From contig CAJTYL010000001.1 in assembly GCA_910583855.1 (NCBI GenBank), positions 124,001-188,000 of the forward strand: a stretch of DNA of 64,000 bases, in the 5' to 3' direction. Positions 25,923 through 33,775 of this stretch are shown in pieces. Source of the DNA: an uncultured Christensenella sp. GTDB taxonomy: Bacteria > Bacillota > Clostridia > Christensenellales > Borkfalkiaceae. Both the position numbers and the translations under genes were made by a program. Every line of letters starts with the position of its first letter. The stretch's first letter is position 1. A model generated the notes under the pieces. The model was not told the origin of the DNA. It did no database searches and saw nothing but the letters and a program-made list of their open reading frames with translations.

Positions 25923-26134
25923 TACTTATTAAGCCCCAGAATGTCGTCAGCTGAAACGTCAAGTATTTCACAAAGATTTGCAAAAGTGTCGATTGATGGA
26001 AACTTATCGCAATGCAAATATTTACTTATAGTAGAAGGGTTTACGCCAAGTTGTACGGCAAGTTCTTTTTTTGAAATATTGCTTGTTAAAATCGCCTCTC
26101 TTAAATTTTTTTGTATTTCCGTAATAGTAATCAT
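25922..26134 (-). CDS. XRE-family HTH regulator of the MKEYKTL module
   Basis: 70 residues, a single HTH_3 domain: ISKKELAVQLGVNPSTISKY is the DNA-binding helix-turn-helix, followed by PSIDTFANLCEILDVSADDILGL. It is divergent from the membrane-protein gene at 26253. Two palindromes lie between them, one exactly in the spacer of the membrane-protein promoter, so this protein is the likely repressor. Its own ATG is 6 nt after a TAATAA box with no SD, suggesting a leaderless transcript. It is related to the XRE at 8568 (same size, same C-terminal motif). Confidence 0.9.
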   Translation of the reverse strand: MITITEIQKNLREAILTSNISKKELAVQLGVNPSTISKYLHCDKFPSIDTFANLCEILDVSADDILGLNK

Positions 26135-26146
26135 AGAAAATTATTA

Positions 26147-26157
26147 GCACAATGTGC
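26147..26157. promoter_or_regulatory. Palindrome upstream of the XRE gene
   Basis: GCACAATGTGC, a 5+1+5 palindrome in the presumed promoter spacer of the minus-strand XRE gene. It is a probable regulator site for autoregulation, but differs from the TTTGTAC/GTACAAA site 17 bp away. Confidence 0.4.
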
Positions 26158-26167
26158 AAATTTTTAG

Positions 26168-26196
26168 TTGACTTTTGTACATCGTACAAATATAAT
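26168..26196 (+). promoter_or_regulatory. Promoter with operator filling the spacer, MKEYKTL gene
   Basis: TTGACT (26168-26173) and a perfect TATAAT (26191-26196) are separated by exactly 17 bp, and those 17 bp are the perfect palindrome TTTGTAC-ATC-GTACAAA. A repressor bound here would block RNA polymerase fully. Confidence 0.8.
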
Positions 26197-26252
26197 ATAA
26201 TTTGTGAAAGGTTACAAAACTTATTCTTAAAAATTACGGTAGGAGAAAACAA

Positions 26253-26942
26253 ATGAAAGAATATAAAACGCTGAGGGTTTCGCCGGAGGAGGAAACGGAC
26301 ACATTGACCGCTTATGCGCGGTTCGGCTGGAAGCTGGAAGACAGCCGAGAGGTATACAACGAAAGCCAAGAAATAATCGGAGTAGATGAAAAGGTTACTT
26401 CTTACGGCTCTTTTATGCGTGGGTTTACGGGTAACGACGGAAAAGTGGAAACGCAGGTTAGAACGAAAACTAATGTAACGCATTATATAACATTGCGTTT
26501 TTCCCGCGAAACATCAATAAAGGATTATGACAGACTTGTTGCGATGGAAAACGAGTTTTTCAATCCCAAGGAACCGGTGTATATCGCGCTTAAACAACTC
26601 GTTAAAAATAAACCGCCAATTCTATTTACAGTTATCGCCGTGATAGCGTTGATAGTAGTCGGGATATCGTTAATTCAGATTATTGCCGGCGTTGAACCCG
26701 AGCTTTGGGAAATAGTCGTTTGCGCCGCAGTGGCGGTTATTGCGATTGTCGGAACGGTGGTTTCGTGGGTACTGTATAAAAAGAATTATTCAAAAAAAGC
26801 TAAGCAAAACGAGATAATAGCACAGGAAAATAAAGAAATCGAAGCTGAAAATGAAAGAATAAAAACAGAATATAATGCCGAAAGGGAAAATCTTTTGGTG
26901 GAGGTTAATAAAATTTTAGAAGAAAACGGATTAAATTTATAA
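26253..26942 (+). CDS. MKEYKTL-family membrane protein with coiled coil (intact copy)
   Basis: 229 residues, family not recognised. The N-terminal soluble domain (1-120) begins MKEYKTLRVSPEEE and contains GVDEKVTSYGSFMRGF. Two TM helices follow (about 127-148 and 157-178), then a basic segment and a Glu/Lys/Asn-rich coiled coil to the C-terminus (ENKEIEAENERIK...). A paralogue, broken, lies at 28948. Both have a divergent XRE gene and a GCGGCGGAC-type terminator, so the whole unit was duplicated. An SD (GTAGGAGA) precedes the ATG. The palindrome in its promoter implies tight repression. The function is unknown. Confidence 0.8.
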   Translation: MKEYKTLRVSPEEETDTLTAYARFGWKLEDSREVYNESQEIIGVDEKVTSYGSFMRGFTGNDGKVETQVRTKTNVTHYITLRFSRETSIKDYDRLVAMENEFFNPKEPVYIALKQLVKNKPPILFTVIAVIALIVVGISLIQIIAGVEPELWEIVVCAAVAVIAIVGTVVSWVLYKKNYSKKAKQNEIIAQENKEIEAENERIKTEYNAERENLLVEVNKILEENGLNL

Positions 26943-26950
26943 TAGCGAAC

Positions 26951-26985
26951 GGAAAAAGCGGCGGACAAAAGTCCGCCGCGCCGTT
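26951..26985. terminator. Terminator between the MKEYKTL gene and gpmI
   Basis: GCGGCGGAC (26958-26966) pairs with GTCCGCCGC (26971-26979), and outer AACGG/CCGTT arms extend the stem. The T-tract is better on the minus strand (gpmI). The same core hairpin follows the paralogous unit at 29480. Confidence 0.75.
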
Positions 26986-26996
26986 TCTGTTTAAAA

Positions 26997-28550
26997 TTAT
27001 TTTATCAAACTCTTTCCCGTCATTTCTTTGGGAATGGGTAAGCCCATAACCGTTAAAAGCGTGGGTGCAAGGTCGGCAAGCACGCCGTCCGTGCGTAGCG
27101 TAGCGTTTTTGTATTCGTTGCTCACCAAAACTACGGGCACTGGGCTCGTCGTGTGCGCGGTGAAGGGCGCGCCGTCATCGGTTAAAAGCTTATCCGCATT
27201 TCCGTGGTCAGCCGTAAGAAGAGCAGAGCCGCCCATTTCAAGAATTTTATCGGTAACCTTTTTCACGCACTCGTCAACCGTGCCCACGGCTTTCTCCGCC
27301 GCAGAGATAACGCCCGTGTGCCCGACCATATCGCAGTTGGCAAAGTTTAAAATTACAACGTCGAACTTACCGCTGTCCAACTCTTCCAAAACCTTGTCGG
27401 TAACCAAGTACGCGCTCATCTCGGGCTGTAAATCGTAGGTCGCAACCTTCGGCGAGGGGATAAGGTCGCGCTGTTCGCCCTCGTTAGGGGTTTCCACGCC
27501 GCCGTTAAAGAAAAACGTAACGTGCGCGTATTTTTCGGTTTCGGCAATTCTCAGTTGCTTTTTGCCCAGCTTTGCAAGATATTCGCCCAAAGTGTTGTCA
27601 AGGCTCGTCTTGGGGAAGGCGATTTCAAGCTCCTTAAACTCGCTGTCGTAAACCGTAAAACAAACGTAGGTGGGGGCAAGATAGCCCGTTTTTCTCTCAA
27701 ACGCCGTGCCCTTTGGTGCGATAAACTCCTCTTGCGATACGGCGCGGGTAATCTGCCTTGCGCGGTCGGGGCGGAAGTTAAAGCAAATCACGCTGTCGCC
27801 CTTCTCTATAAGTCCTAACGGCTTTCCGTCTTCGTAAATTTTGGTCGGCTTTATGAATTCGTCGGTAACGCCCTCTTTATAGCTCTCCTCAACCGCAACC
27901 GCCGCGTCGGTCGCCTTAACGCCCGTGCCGAGCGTAAGCATATCGTAAGCAAGCTCAACCCTGTCCCAGTTGTTGTCGCGGTCCATCGCGTAATATCTTC
28001 CGCATACGTCCGCAACCTTGCCAACGCCTAATTCCTTCATTTCCGCTTGCAAAGCCCTTATAAAGCATGTGCCCGAAGTGGGGGATACGTCTCTGCCGTC
28101 CATAAAACAGTGAACGAAAACTGCTTTAAGTCCGCGCGCCTTCGCCATTTTCAAAAGAGCGTAAACGTGCGTTATATGGCTGTGAACGCCGCCGTCGGAT
28201 AAAAGCCCGTAAAGGTGCAGCTTCTTGCCGTTATTTTTTGCGTTATCCATCGCCTTGATAAGCGCGGGGTTTTCAAAAAAATCTCCGTCGGAAATAGCTT
28301 TCGTTATCTTTGTCAGGTCTTGGTAAACTATTCTGCCCGCACCCATATTCAAGTGACCCACTTCGCTGTTGCCCATCTGTCCGTCGGGTAGCCCCACGCA
28401 CATGCCGCTTGCTCCAAGCGTAGCGGAAGGGTAGTCGCTGATAAGCTTATTTACGTTCTTGCTGCCGTTTAAGGTAATGGCGTTGCCCGCGCCTGCGGGC
28501 GCAAGCCCGTAACCGTCCATAATAATTATCGCATAAGGAATTTTTTTCAT
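26997..28550 (-). CDS. gpmI: Phosphoglycerate mutase, cofactor-independent
   Basis: 517 residues. Interconverts 3- and 2-phosphoglycerate with two Mn2+ in the alkaline phosphatase fold. The N-terminal metal site IIMDGYGL, the phosphoserine motif DGQMGNSEVGHLNMGAGR, FVHCFMDGRDVSP, NFANCDMVGHTG and LLTADHGNADKL are all present. SD AGAGGCG precedes the ATG. On the minus strand it follows tpiA, with an XRE/MKEYKTL unit lying between; these three glycolytic genes are normally contiguous, so that unit looks inserted. Confidence 0.96.
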   Translation of the reverse strand: MKKIPYAIIIMDGYGLAPAGAGNAITLNGSKNVNKLISDYPSATLGASGMCVGLPDGQMGNSEVGHLNMGAGRIVYQDLTKITKAISDGDFFENPALIKAMDNAKNNGKKLHLYGLLSDGGVHSHITHVYALLKMAKARGLKAVFVHCFMDGRDVSPTSGTCFIRALQAEMKELGVGKVADVCGRYYAMDRDNNWDRVELAYDMLTLGTGVKATDAAVAVEESYKEGVTDEFIKPTKIYEDGKPLGLIEKGDSVICFNFRPDRARQITRAVSQEEFIAPKGTAFERKTGYLAPTYVCFTVYDSEFKELEIAFPKTSLDNTLGEYLAKLGKKQLRIAETEKYAHVTFFFNGGVETPNEGEQRDLIPSPKVATYDLQPEMSAYLVTDKVLEELDSGKFDVVILNFANCDMVGHTGVISAAEKAVGTVDECVKKVTDKILEMGGSALLTADHGNADKLLTDDGAPFTAHTTSPVPVVLVSNEYKNATLRTDGVLADLAPTLLTVMGLPIPKEMTGKSLIK

Positions 28551-28605
28551 ATAAAACGCCTCTGAAAATTTTTCTTATATTATATATTAACCAAAATCAT
28601 TTAGC

Positions 28606-28645
28606 AAGCGAAAAAACCGCCCCACGCAAAACTGCGCGGGGCGAA
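28606..28645 (-). terminator. Terminator of the XRE gene at 28653
   Basis: CGCCCCACGC (28618-28627) and GCGCGGGGCG (28634-28643) form a stem with one G-U pair; on the minus strand it is followed by GTTTTTT. Confidence 0.85.
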
Positions 28646-28652
28646 ATAAAAG

Positions 28653-28853
28653 TTATTCGATTAAACCAAGTAAATAATCAACGCTCTCTTCAAAATACTT
28701 TGCAAGGATAATAAGCGCGGACGCGGTAGGTTCGGCTTTTTCAAGTTCCCAACGGGCAATAGAAGATTGGCTTATCCCTGTTTCCCTCGCGAGTGTCATT
28801 TGACTAAACCCTTTTTCTTCCCGAAGTTCCCTCAGTCGTTTCGCAAAATTCAT
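28653..28853 (-). CDS. XRE-family HTH regulator of the broken MKEYKTL module
   Basis: 66 residues, HTH_3 domain: GFSQMTLARETGISQSSIARWE is a textbook helix-turn-helix, followed by PTASALIILAKYFEESVDYLLGL. It is divergent from the broken MKEYKTL gene. The region between holds two AAGTCNAATATGACTT palindromes. The ATG lies 6 nt after a perfect TATAAT with no SD (leaderless). Its sequence subtype differs from the XRE at 25922, so the regulator/operator pair of the two modules has diverged or been swapped. Confidence 0.92.
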   Translation of the reverse strand: MNFAKRLRELREEKGFSQMTLARETGISQSSIARWELEKAEPTASALIILAKYFEESVDYLLGLIE

Positions 28854-28859
28854 ACGAAT

Positions 28860-28865
28860 ATTATA
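28860..28865 (-). promoter_or_regulatory. -10 box of the leaderless XRE gene
   Basis: A perfect TATAAT on the minus strand, 6 nt before the XRE start codon. No convincing -35 box was found, which may mean an extended -10 or activator dependence. Confidence 0.5.
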
Positions 28866-28873
28866 TGCATTTT

Positions 28874-28924
28874 AAGTCGAATATGACTTGATATAATGTA
28901 CTTAATTCAAGTCAAATATGACTT
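28874..28924. promoter_or_regulatory. Tandem palindromic operators around a -10 box
   Basis: AAGTCGAATATGACTT (28874-28889) and AAGTCAAATATGACTT (28909-28924) are two copies of one 16-bp palindrome, with starts 35 bp apart. A plus-strand TATAAT (28892-28897) lies between them. They are very likely the binding sites of the adjacent XRE protein. Confidence 0.75.
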
Positions 28925-28947
28925 ATTTGTGGTTGCGGGAGGAGAAT

Positions 28948-29470
28948 ATGAAAGAATATAAAACCTTACAAGTATCGCCCGAAAAGGAGTGTGAGACCAT
29001 AACGGAGTGTGGTGCTTTCGACTGGAAACTTGAAGACACGCGCGAAGTTTATAACGAAACTCAGGAGATTTTGGGCGTAGACGAAAAGGTTACGGCTTAC
29101 GGTAGCTTTATGCGCGGTTTTATTGATAGCCGCGATAGTTGCGGTAGCTTATCTTTTGATTAACGAATCTACGCGTACAGCCGGTTGGGCGATTGCGGTT
29201 GACATAATCGCTTTGGCGGTCGCCGCTATATGGACATTCACGATAGTGTGTTCTTGGATGCGGTACGTCAGAATTCACCCAAACGAGGATAAAATAAATG
29301 CAGAGATAGAAAAAGAAAACGAAGCAGCTGCAAAAGAGAATGAAATTATCGAGTTTGAAAATAAGCAAATAGAGAAACAAAACGAAATGATTAAACACGA
29401 GTTTGAAACTCGCGAAAGTCTTTTAAAAGAAGTCCGCGAAATTTTGGCGGAAAACGGTATGGAAATTTAA
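28948..29470 (+). pseudogene. Broken MKEYKTL-family membrane protein gene
   Basis: From ATG 28948 (SD GGGAGGAG) the first 57 residues match the intact protein at 26253 at about three quarters of positions (MKEYKTLQVSPEKE...YGSFMRGF). Near 29120 the sequence jumps, in the +1 frame, to the region equivalent to the first TM helix (IAAIVAVAYLLI) and continues through the second TM helix and the coiled coil to a stop at 29470. About 70 residues are missing at the junction and the frame is lost, so the ATG frame stops at 29163. A deletion with frameshift is the simplest reading. The C-terminal half could still be translated from a TTG at 29123, but no SD supports this. Confidence 0.8.
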
Positions 29471-29479
29471 GTATAGAAA

Positions 29480-29512
29480 GCGGCGGACAACTTGTCCGCC
29501 GCGTGTTTTTTG
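29480..29512 (+). terminator. Terminator after the broken MKEYKTL gene
   Basis: GCGGCGGACAA (29480-29490) pairs with TTGTCCGCCGC (29492-29502), followed after GTG by TTTTTT. Its core is the same as that of the terminator at 26958, so it was part of the duplicated unit. Confidence 0.88.
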
Positions 29513-29522
29513 ATGTTTTAAA

Positions 29523-30269
29523 TTATTTATCGTAGTTTACAACTTTTGCAAATTCGGTAGTAAGCGAAGCACCGCCTATAAGTCCGCCGTCAATGTCAGG
29601 CTGGTCCATAAGGTCAAAGCAGTTTTTAGCGTTCATGCTGCCGCCGTACTGAATAATAACTTTATTTGCGCTTCTCTTGTCAAAAAGCTTGCCTAATTTT
29701 TTACGGATATAAGCAATGGTCTCTTCAGCCTGCTCAGGCGTAGCCGTTTTGCCTGTGCCTATAGCCCAAACTGGCTCGTAAGCGATAACTACTTTAGTAA
29801 TATCTTCAATGCCGTTCAAACCGTCGGTAAGCTGACGGTTAAGTACTTTTTCAGTGGTGCCGGATTCTCTCTCTTCAAGCGTTTCGCCAACGCAGACGAT
29901 GGGGGTGATGCCGTTTGCAAGCGCAGCCAACGCGCGTTTGTTCACGCTCTCGTCAGTTTCTCCAAAGTACTGTCTTCTTTCGCTGTGCCCGATAATCGCG
30001 TATTTAACCCCGTATTCTTTAAGCTGCCCGCACGAAATTTCTCCCGTGTACGCGCCCGACTCAGCCCAATGCACGTTCTGTGCACCAAGCTTTATTTTAG
30101 AGCCTTTAACGGCTTTAGCCATTGTGGGAATTAAAATTGCGGGAACGCAAAGCGCAATGTTGCATCTTGCGTCTTTCACAAGAGGTTTTAATTGCGCTAT
30201 AAGTTCTTTGCCGCTCTCCGCCGTCATATTCATTTTCCAGTTGCCTGCAATAAAAGGTTTTCTTGCCAT
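29523..30269 (-). CDS. tpiA: Triosephosphate isomerase
   Basis: 248 residues, the usual length. Interconverts DHAP and glyceraldehyde-3-phosphate. FIAGNWKMN carries the active Asn and Lys, IGHSERRQYFGE the catalytic His, AYEPVWAIGTG the catalytic Glu plus the start of loop 6, and GLIGGASL the phosphate loop. SD AAGGAGA precedes the ATG. It lies 120 bp downstream of pgk on the same strand. Confidence 0.97.
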   Translation of the reverse strand: MARKPFIAGNWKMNMTAESGKELIAQLKPLVKDARCNIALCVPAILIPTMAKAVKGSKIKLGAQNVHWAESGAYTGEISCGQLKEYGVKYAIIGHSERRQYFGETDESVNKRALAALANGITPIVCVGETLEERESGTTEKVLNRQLTDGLNGIEDITKVVIAYEPVWAIGTGKTATPEQAEETIAYIRKKLGKLFDKRSANKVIIQYGGSMNAKNCFDLMDQPDIDGGLIGGASLTTEFAKVVNYDK

Positions 30270-30332
30270 AATTTCTCCTTAAAATTTCAATAGACCCCAA
30301 TATATCCCCTAAATAACAGGGAATATACGGAA

Positions 30333-30348
30333 ATTTAAACGTTTAAAT
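30333..30348. other. 16-bp perfect palindrome between pgk and tpiA
   Basis: ATTTAAACGTTTAAAT lies in the 120-bp pgk-tpiA gap. It could be a regulator site or a chance AT-rich palindrome; it lacks the G/C positions of a cre site. Confidence 0.3.
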
Positions 30349-30389
30349 AAGAATTCAAAACGCTTCGTAAAAACGAATACAAATCTTGA

Positions 30390-31706
30390 TTAAACGGAAC
30401 GTTTATCGTTTAAGCACGCAATGCCGGGGAGGACTTTTCCCTCGAACAGTTCAAGCGACGCGCCGCCGCCCGTAGAGATGTGCGTAACCTTATCGGCAAA
30501 GCCAAGTTGCTGAACGGCAGCCGCGCTGTCGCCGCCGCCGATAATTGTGGTGCACTTGCCGTAAACGTCCGCAAGCGCCTGCGCAACCGCGATAGTTCCC
30601 TTTGCAAGGGTGGGGTTCTCGAACACGCCCATAGGTCCGTTCCAGATGACCGATTTAGCCGAAGCTACTTTGTCTGCGTAAAGTTTTCTCGTCTTTTCGC
30701 CTATGTCCATACCCATCTTGTCTGCGGGTATTTTGTTTGAAGGAACGGTTTTGACTACGATTTTCTCGTCGATAGGTTCGGGGAAGTGGTCGGTAACGAC
30801 GGTATCGATAGGCAGAAGAAGCTCCTTACCCGACTTTTCGGCTTTTACCATCATTTCTTTGCAGTAGCCGATTTTCTCTTCGTCGAGAAGAGACGTGCCA
30901 ACCTCGTAACCCTTAGCTTTGAGGAATGTATACGCCATACCGCCGCCGATAATAAGCGTATCGCACTTTTCCAAAAGGTTGGATATAACGTTCAGCTTAT
31001 CCGCGACCTTTGCCCCGCCGAGAATTGCCACGAAGGGACGTTTGGGGTTTTCAAGCGTGTCAGCCATAACCTCAAGCTCTTTTTCGATAAGGAAGCCGCA
31101 AACGGCGGTTTTAATAATGCCGTATTCAACGATAGCGGCGGTGGAAGCGTGGGAGCGGTGCGCCGTGCCAAACGCATCGTTTACGTAAATTTCGGCGTTA
31201 TACGCAAGCTCTTTGCAGAAGCCTTCGTCCTTTTTCTCTTCTTCCCAGTGGAAGCGCAGGTTTTCCAGAAGTACCGCCTCGCCGTTCTTTAATGCGTCGC
31301 GTTTGGCTTTTGCGTCCTTGCCTATAACGTCGGTTGCAAATACTACCTTGCCGCCCAAAAGCTCGTTAAGTCTTTTCGCAACGGGCGCAAGTGTAAGCTT
31401 TTTCGGCTCGTCCTTTTTAGCCTTTTCAATAATAACTTCCTTGGTGGTTTCGCCTGCGTCAACCTTCTTCAAATCTTTTTTATTCAGCTTAACTTCCGCA
31501 GAGAAAATAGAGTGGGGCTTGCCCATATGCGAGCAAAGCGTAACTCTTGCGCCTGCGTCAAGCAGATATTTAATCGTAGGCAGCGCACCCTGAATTCTGT
31601 TCTCGTCGGTGATAACGCCGTCTTTCATGGGAACGTTGAAGTCGCAGCGAACTAAAACGTTTTTGCCTTTTAAGTCCTTTAAATCTTTAACGGACATTTT
31701 GTTCAT
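30390..31706 (-). CDS. pgk: Phosphoglycerate kinase
   Basis: 438 residues. Transfers phosphate from 1,3-bisphosphoglycerate to [13 protein letters not shown] (start), [11 protein letters not shown], the hinge region [14 protein letters not shown], and the C-terminal GGGDSAAAV and [12 protein letters not shown] are diagnostic. It is about 40 residues longer than typical bacterial PGK because of a Lys/Glu-rich insertion (about residues 62-105) after the substrate-site loop [17 protein letters not shown] precedes the ATG. It is the first gene of pgk-tpiA-(gpmI); gap is not adjacent. Confidence 0.96.
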   Translation of the reverse strand: MNKMSVKDLKDLKGKNVLVRCDFNVPMKDGVITDENRIQGALPTIKYLLDAGARVTLCSHMGKPHSIFSAEVKLNKKDLKKVDAGETTKEVIIEKAKKDEPKKLTLAPVAKRLNELLGGKVVFATDVIGKDAKAKRDALKNGEAVLLENLRFHWEEEKKDEGFCKELAYNAEIYVNDAFGTAHRSHASTAAIVEYGIIKTAVCGFLIEKELEVMADTLENPKRPFVAILGGAKVADKLNVISNLLEKCDTLIIGGGMAYTFLKAKGYEVGTSLLDEEKIGYCKEMMVKAEKSGKELLLPIDTVVTDHFPEPIDEKIVVKTVPSNKIPADKMGMDIGEKTRKLYADKVASAKSVIWNGPMGVFENPTLAKGTIAVAQALADVYGKCTTIIGGGDSAAAVQQLGFADKVTHISTGGGASLELFEGKVLPGIACLNDKRSV

Positions 31707-31743
31707 AGATAAAAAATCTCCTTACAAATTTCATTCACGGATT

Positions 31744-31772
31744 ATTATAGTAATTTTTTTATCGATTGTCAA
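31744..31772 (-). promoter_or_regulatory. Promoter of pgk-tpiA
   Basis: On the minus strand a perfect TTGACA (31772-31767), a 17-nt spacer and a perfect TATAAT (31749-31744), a strong promoter fitting highly expressed glycolysis. Confidence 0.85.
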
Positions 31773-31806
31773 TGAAATGAATGAAAAATTAACCGCCGAA
31801 AAACTC

Positions 31807-31835
31807 TTGAATAACTTATAAATTTATGCTATAAT
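31807..31835 (+). promoter_or_regulatory. Promoter of tyrA
   Basis: TTGAAT (31807-31812), a 17-nt spacer and a perfect TATAAT (31830-31835); the leader is about 23 nt with SD AAAAGGTG. Confidence 0.75.
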
Positions 31836-31864
31836 TTCTTTCGGACATTTTAAAAGGTGAAAAA

Positions 31865-32716
31865 ATGAAAATTTGCGTTGCCGGCTTAGGCATTATAGGC
31901 GGCTCAATCTGTATGGCTTTAAAACGGGCGGGATACGCTGTCGATGGGTACGATATTTCCCAGTTCCCCCCCGAATATGCTTTAAATAACGATATTATCG
32001 ACGAGGTTGCCGACCGCTTTGACGGCTATGATACGGTGTTCGTCGCAATGCCTTACGGCGCAACCTTAAACTTCATTTTGAATACAAGGTTTAAAGCGGG
32101 CGCAGTCGTCAGCGATATCTGCGGTGTCAAAAAACCCGTTGAGGACGCGGTGCTTTCGTATAAGCGCAATTTTTCTTACGTTGGCTGCCATCCAATGGCG
32201 GGCAAGGAAGTCAGCGGAATCGAAAACGCATGCGCCGAACTTTTCGACGGCAAAAATATGGTAATCACCGGCAATTCCGAAACCGACGAAAAAGCGGTTG
32301 AAACGGTTATGAAACTAACGGAAGAAATGGGTTTCGGCTATATCGTCAGATGCTCCGCGGAAACTCACGACAGAAAAATTGCCTACACCTCGCAGCTTGC
32401 CCACGTCGTATCTAATGCCTATGTTAAAGACGCGGACTTAGAGGATTGTTTGGGTTTCACGGGCGGCAGCTTTCAGGATATGACGAGAATTGCAGGCGTC
32501 GACGAAGAGGTGTGGGCGGCTTTATATCTTGCCAATGCCGAAAACGTTACGGAAAAAATTTCTTCTTTGATTTCTTCTCTTGAGGAAATTAAACGCGCTA
32601 TCGCTGGCGGCGACGCGGGAGAACTTAAAAAAATTCTTGCCGTCGGGCGCAAGCTTTTCGACGGCAGTAAAAAAAATGACGGCAAAACCGATATTTCCGT
32701 ACGAAAATTGAGGTAA
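31865..32716 (+). CDS. tyrA: Prephenate dehydrogenase
   Basis: 283 residues. Oxidatively decarboxylates prephenate to 4-hydroxyphenylpyruvate in tyrosine synthesis. The N-terminal Rossmann motif is GLGIIGGSICMALKRAG, with an acidic residue after beta-2 (YDIS) pointing to NAD. The substrate region VGCHPMAGKEVSGIE has the conserved His, and LAHVVSNAY follows. It has no chorismate mutase or ACT domain and a normal length for the short form. It has its own promoter; other aromatic genes (aroC, aroB) are 31 kb away in this window. Confidence 0.93.
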   Translation: MKICVAGLGIIGGSICMALKRAGYAVDGYDISQFPPEYALNNDIIDEVADRFDGYDTVFVAMPYGATLNFILNTRFKAGAVVSDICGVKKPVEDAVLSYKRNFSYVGCHPMAGKEVSGIENACAELFDGKNMVITGNSETDEKAVETVMKLTEEMGFGYIVRCSAETHDRKIAYTSQLAHVVSNAYVKDADLEDCLGFTGGSFQDMTRIAGVDEEVWAALYLANAENVTEKISSLISSLEEIKRAIAGGDAGELKKILAVGRKLFDGSKKNDGKTDISVRKLR

Positions 32717-32758
32717 TTTTTACAAAATTGTGTTATAATCGGATAAAGGTGAATTGAA

Positions 32759-33118
32759 ATGAAGTGTAAAGTTATTTTAGATAACGGCAAACCCGACGGA
32801 TATTTTACCGCAAACGGCGAGCTTAATTTGGGTTTAAACGGTTTCGGGCTGTTTTATAGCTTAGACGGCGACAAGTGCGTGTTAAGGTATGAAAACGGCG
32901 AAATAGTTCAGGAACGCCGCGGCTCGGTGCCTATGGTTATGCGTTTTAAGCTGGGTCGGGAAACGACTTGCGTTCTCGGAATGGGCGCAAATTCGGGCAG
33001 TTTTCCGGTTTTTACCAATAAAATGAGCGTGAAAAACGACTCTAAATCCGTCGAGGTCAAGCTCAATTACACTTGCGGCGGAGAAAATATTACTCTGGAA
33101 ATCACCGCCAAAGCATAA
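32759..33118 (+). CDS. DUF1934 family beta-barrel protein
   Basis: 119 residues, soluble, beta-rich. The pattern RRGSVPMVMRFKLGRETTCVLG...GSFPVFTNKMSV followed by VKLNYTCGGENITLEI matches DUF1934 (YwiB-like, calycin-fold) proteins of Firmicutes as I remember them; the match is by eye. The function is unknown. A TATAAT lies at 32734 and the SD AAAGGTG precedes the ATG. It is followed after 9 bp by a metallo-hydrolase, so it likely starts the operon that continues to obgE and yhbY. Confidence 0.7.
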   Translation: MKCKVILDNGKPDGYFTANGELNLGLNGFGLFYSLDGDKCVLRYENGEIVQERRGSVPMVMRFKLGRETTCVLGMGANSGSFPVFTNKMSVKNDSKSVEVKLNYTCGGENITLEITAKA

Positions 33119-33127
33119 GGAGAGAAA

Positions 33128-33775
33128 ATGATTATCGAATACCTCGGTCACTCGTGCTTTAAACTTATTGAAAGCACGGGAACTTCTATCGTCTGCGACC
33201 CGTACTCCGAAGAAATAGTGGGTTATGAAATGCCCGAGGCGCAGGCTGACGTTATAACAGTGTCGCACCACCACAACGACCACGACTTTACGCAAAACGT
33301 CGTCGGTTCTCCCGTCGTAATCGACAGGGAAGAAAATGCCGATTTTGAAGGCGTTGAAATCAACTCTATCAAGTCCTTCCATGATGCGAGCCGCGGCAAA
33401 AAACGCGGTGAAAACGTCATCTTTAAGTTCAGAATGGACGGAATAGACGTGTGTCACCTTGGCGATTTGGGCGAAAAATGTTCTTCGGATTTAATTGAAA
33501 CTCTTTTGCCGGTCAACGTTCTGTTAATTCCCGTCGGCGGCAACTATACCATCGACGCTGAAATGGCAAAAGAATACGTCGACAGAATTATGCCCGATAT
33601 AGTTATCCCCATGCATTACCGCACCAAGGACTGCAAGCTTGATATCGACAGAGTCGACGAGTTTTTAAATCTTTTCGACGGCGACGTTATAGAAGAGGTC
33701 GACGGAAGCTCAATAGAGCTTTCAAGAACGGATTTAAGCGGAGAAACAAAAATAGTTGTTTTAAGGAGAACCTGA
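33128..33775 (+). CDS. Metallo-beta-lactamase-fold hydrolase, UlaG/UPF0173-like
   Basis: 215 residues. The start IIEYLGHSCFKL and the metal-binding SHHHNDHDF motif (HxHxDH, about residues 50-55), CHLGDLG and the late PMHYRT are features of the UlaG/UPF0173 branch of MBL-fold hydrolases. The metal site looks intact, unlike that of the protein at 61630. The substrate is unknown. The SD AAGGAGAGA precedes the ATG; its stop TGA overlaps the ATG of the rho-like gene by 1 nt. Confidence 0.9.
   Translation: MIIEYLGHSCFKLIESTGTSIVCDPYSEEIVGYEMPEAQADVITVSHHHNDHDFTQNVVGSPVVIDREENADFEGVEINSIKSFHDASRGKKRGENVIFKFRMDGIDVCHLGDLGEKCSSDLIETLLPVNVLLIPVGGNYTIDAEMAKEYVDRIMPDIVIPMHYRTKDCKLDIDRVDEFLNLFDGDVIEEVDGSSIELSRTDLSGETKIVVLRRT

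Noticed and set aside
28918..28947. Upstream ATG of the broken MKEYKTL gene
   Set aside because: It lies inside the second operator palindrome, and the paralogue starts at MKEYKTL behind a good SD.
32882..33457. 191-codon minus-strand frame opposite DUF1934 and the hydrolase gene
   Set aside because: It spans two real genes antisense and has no motif or promoter.
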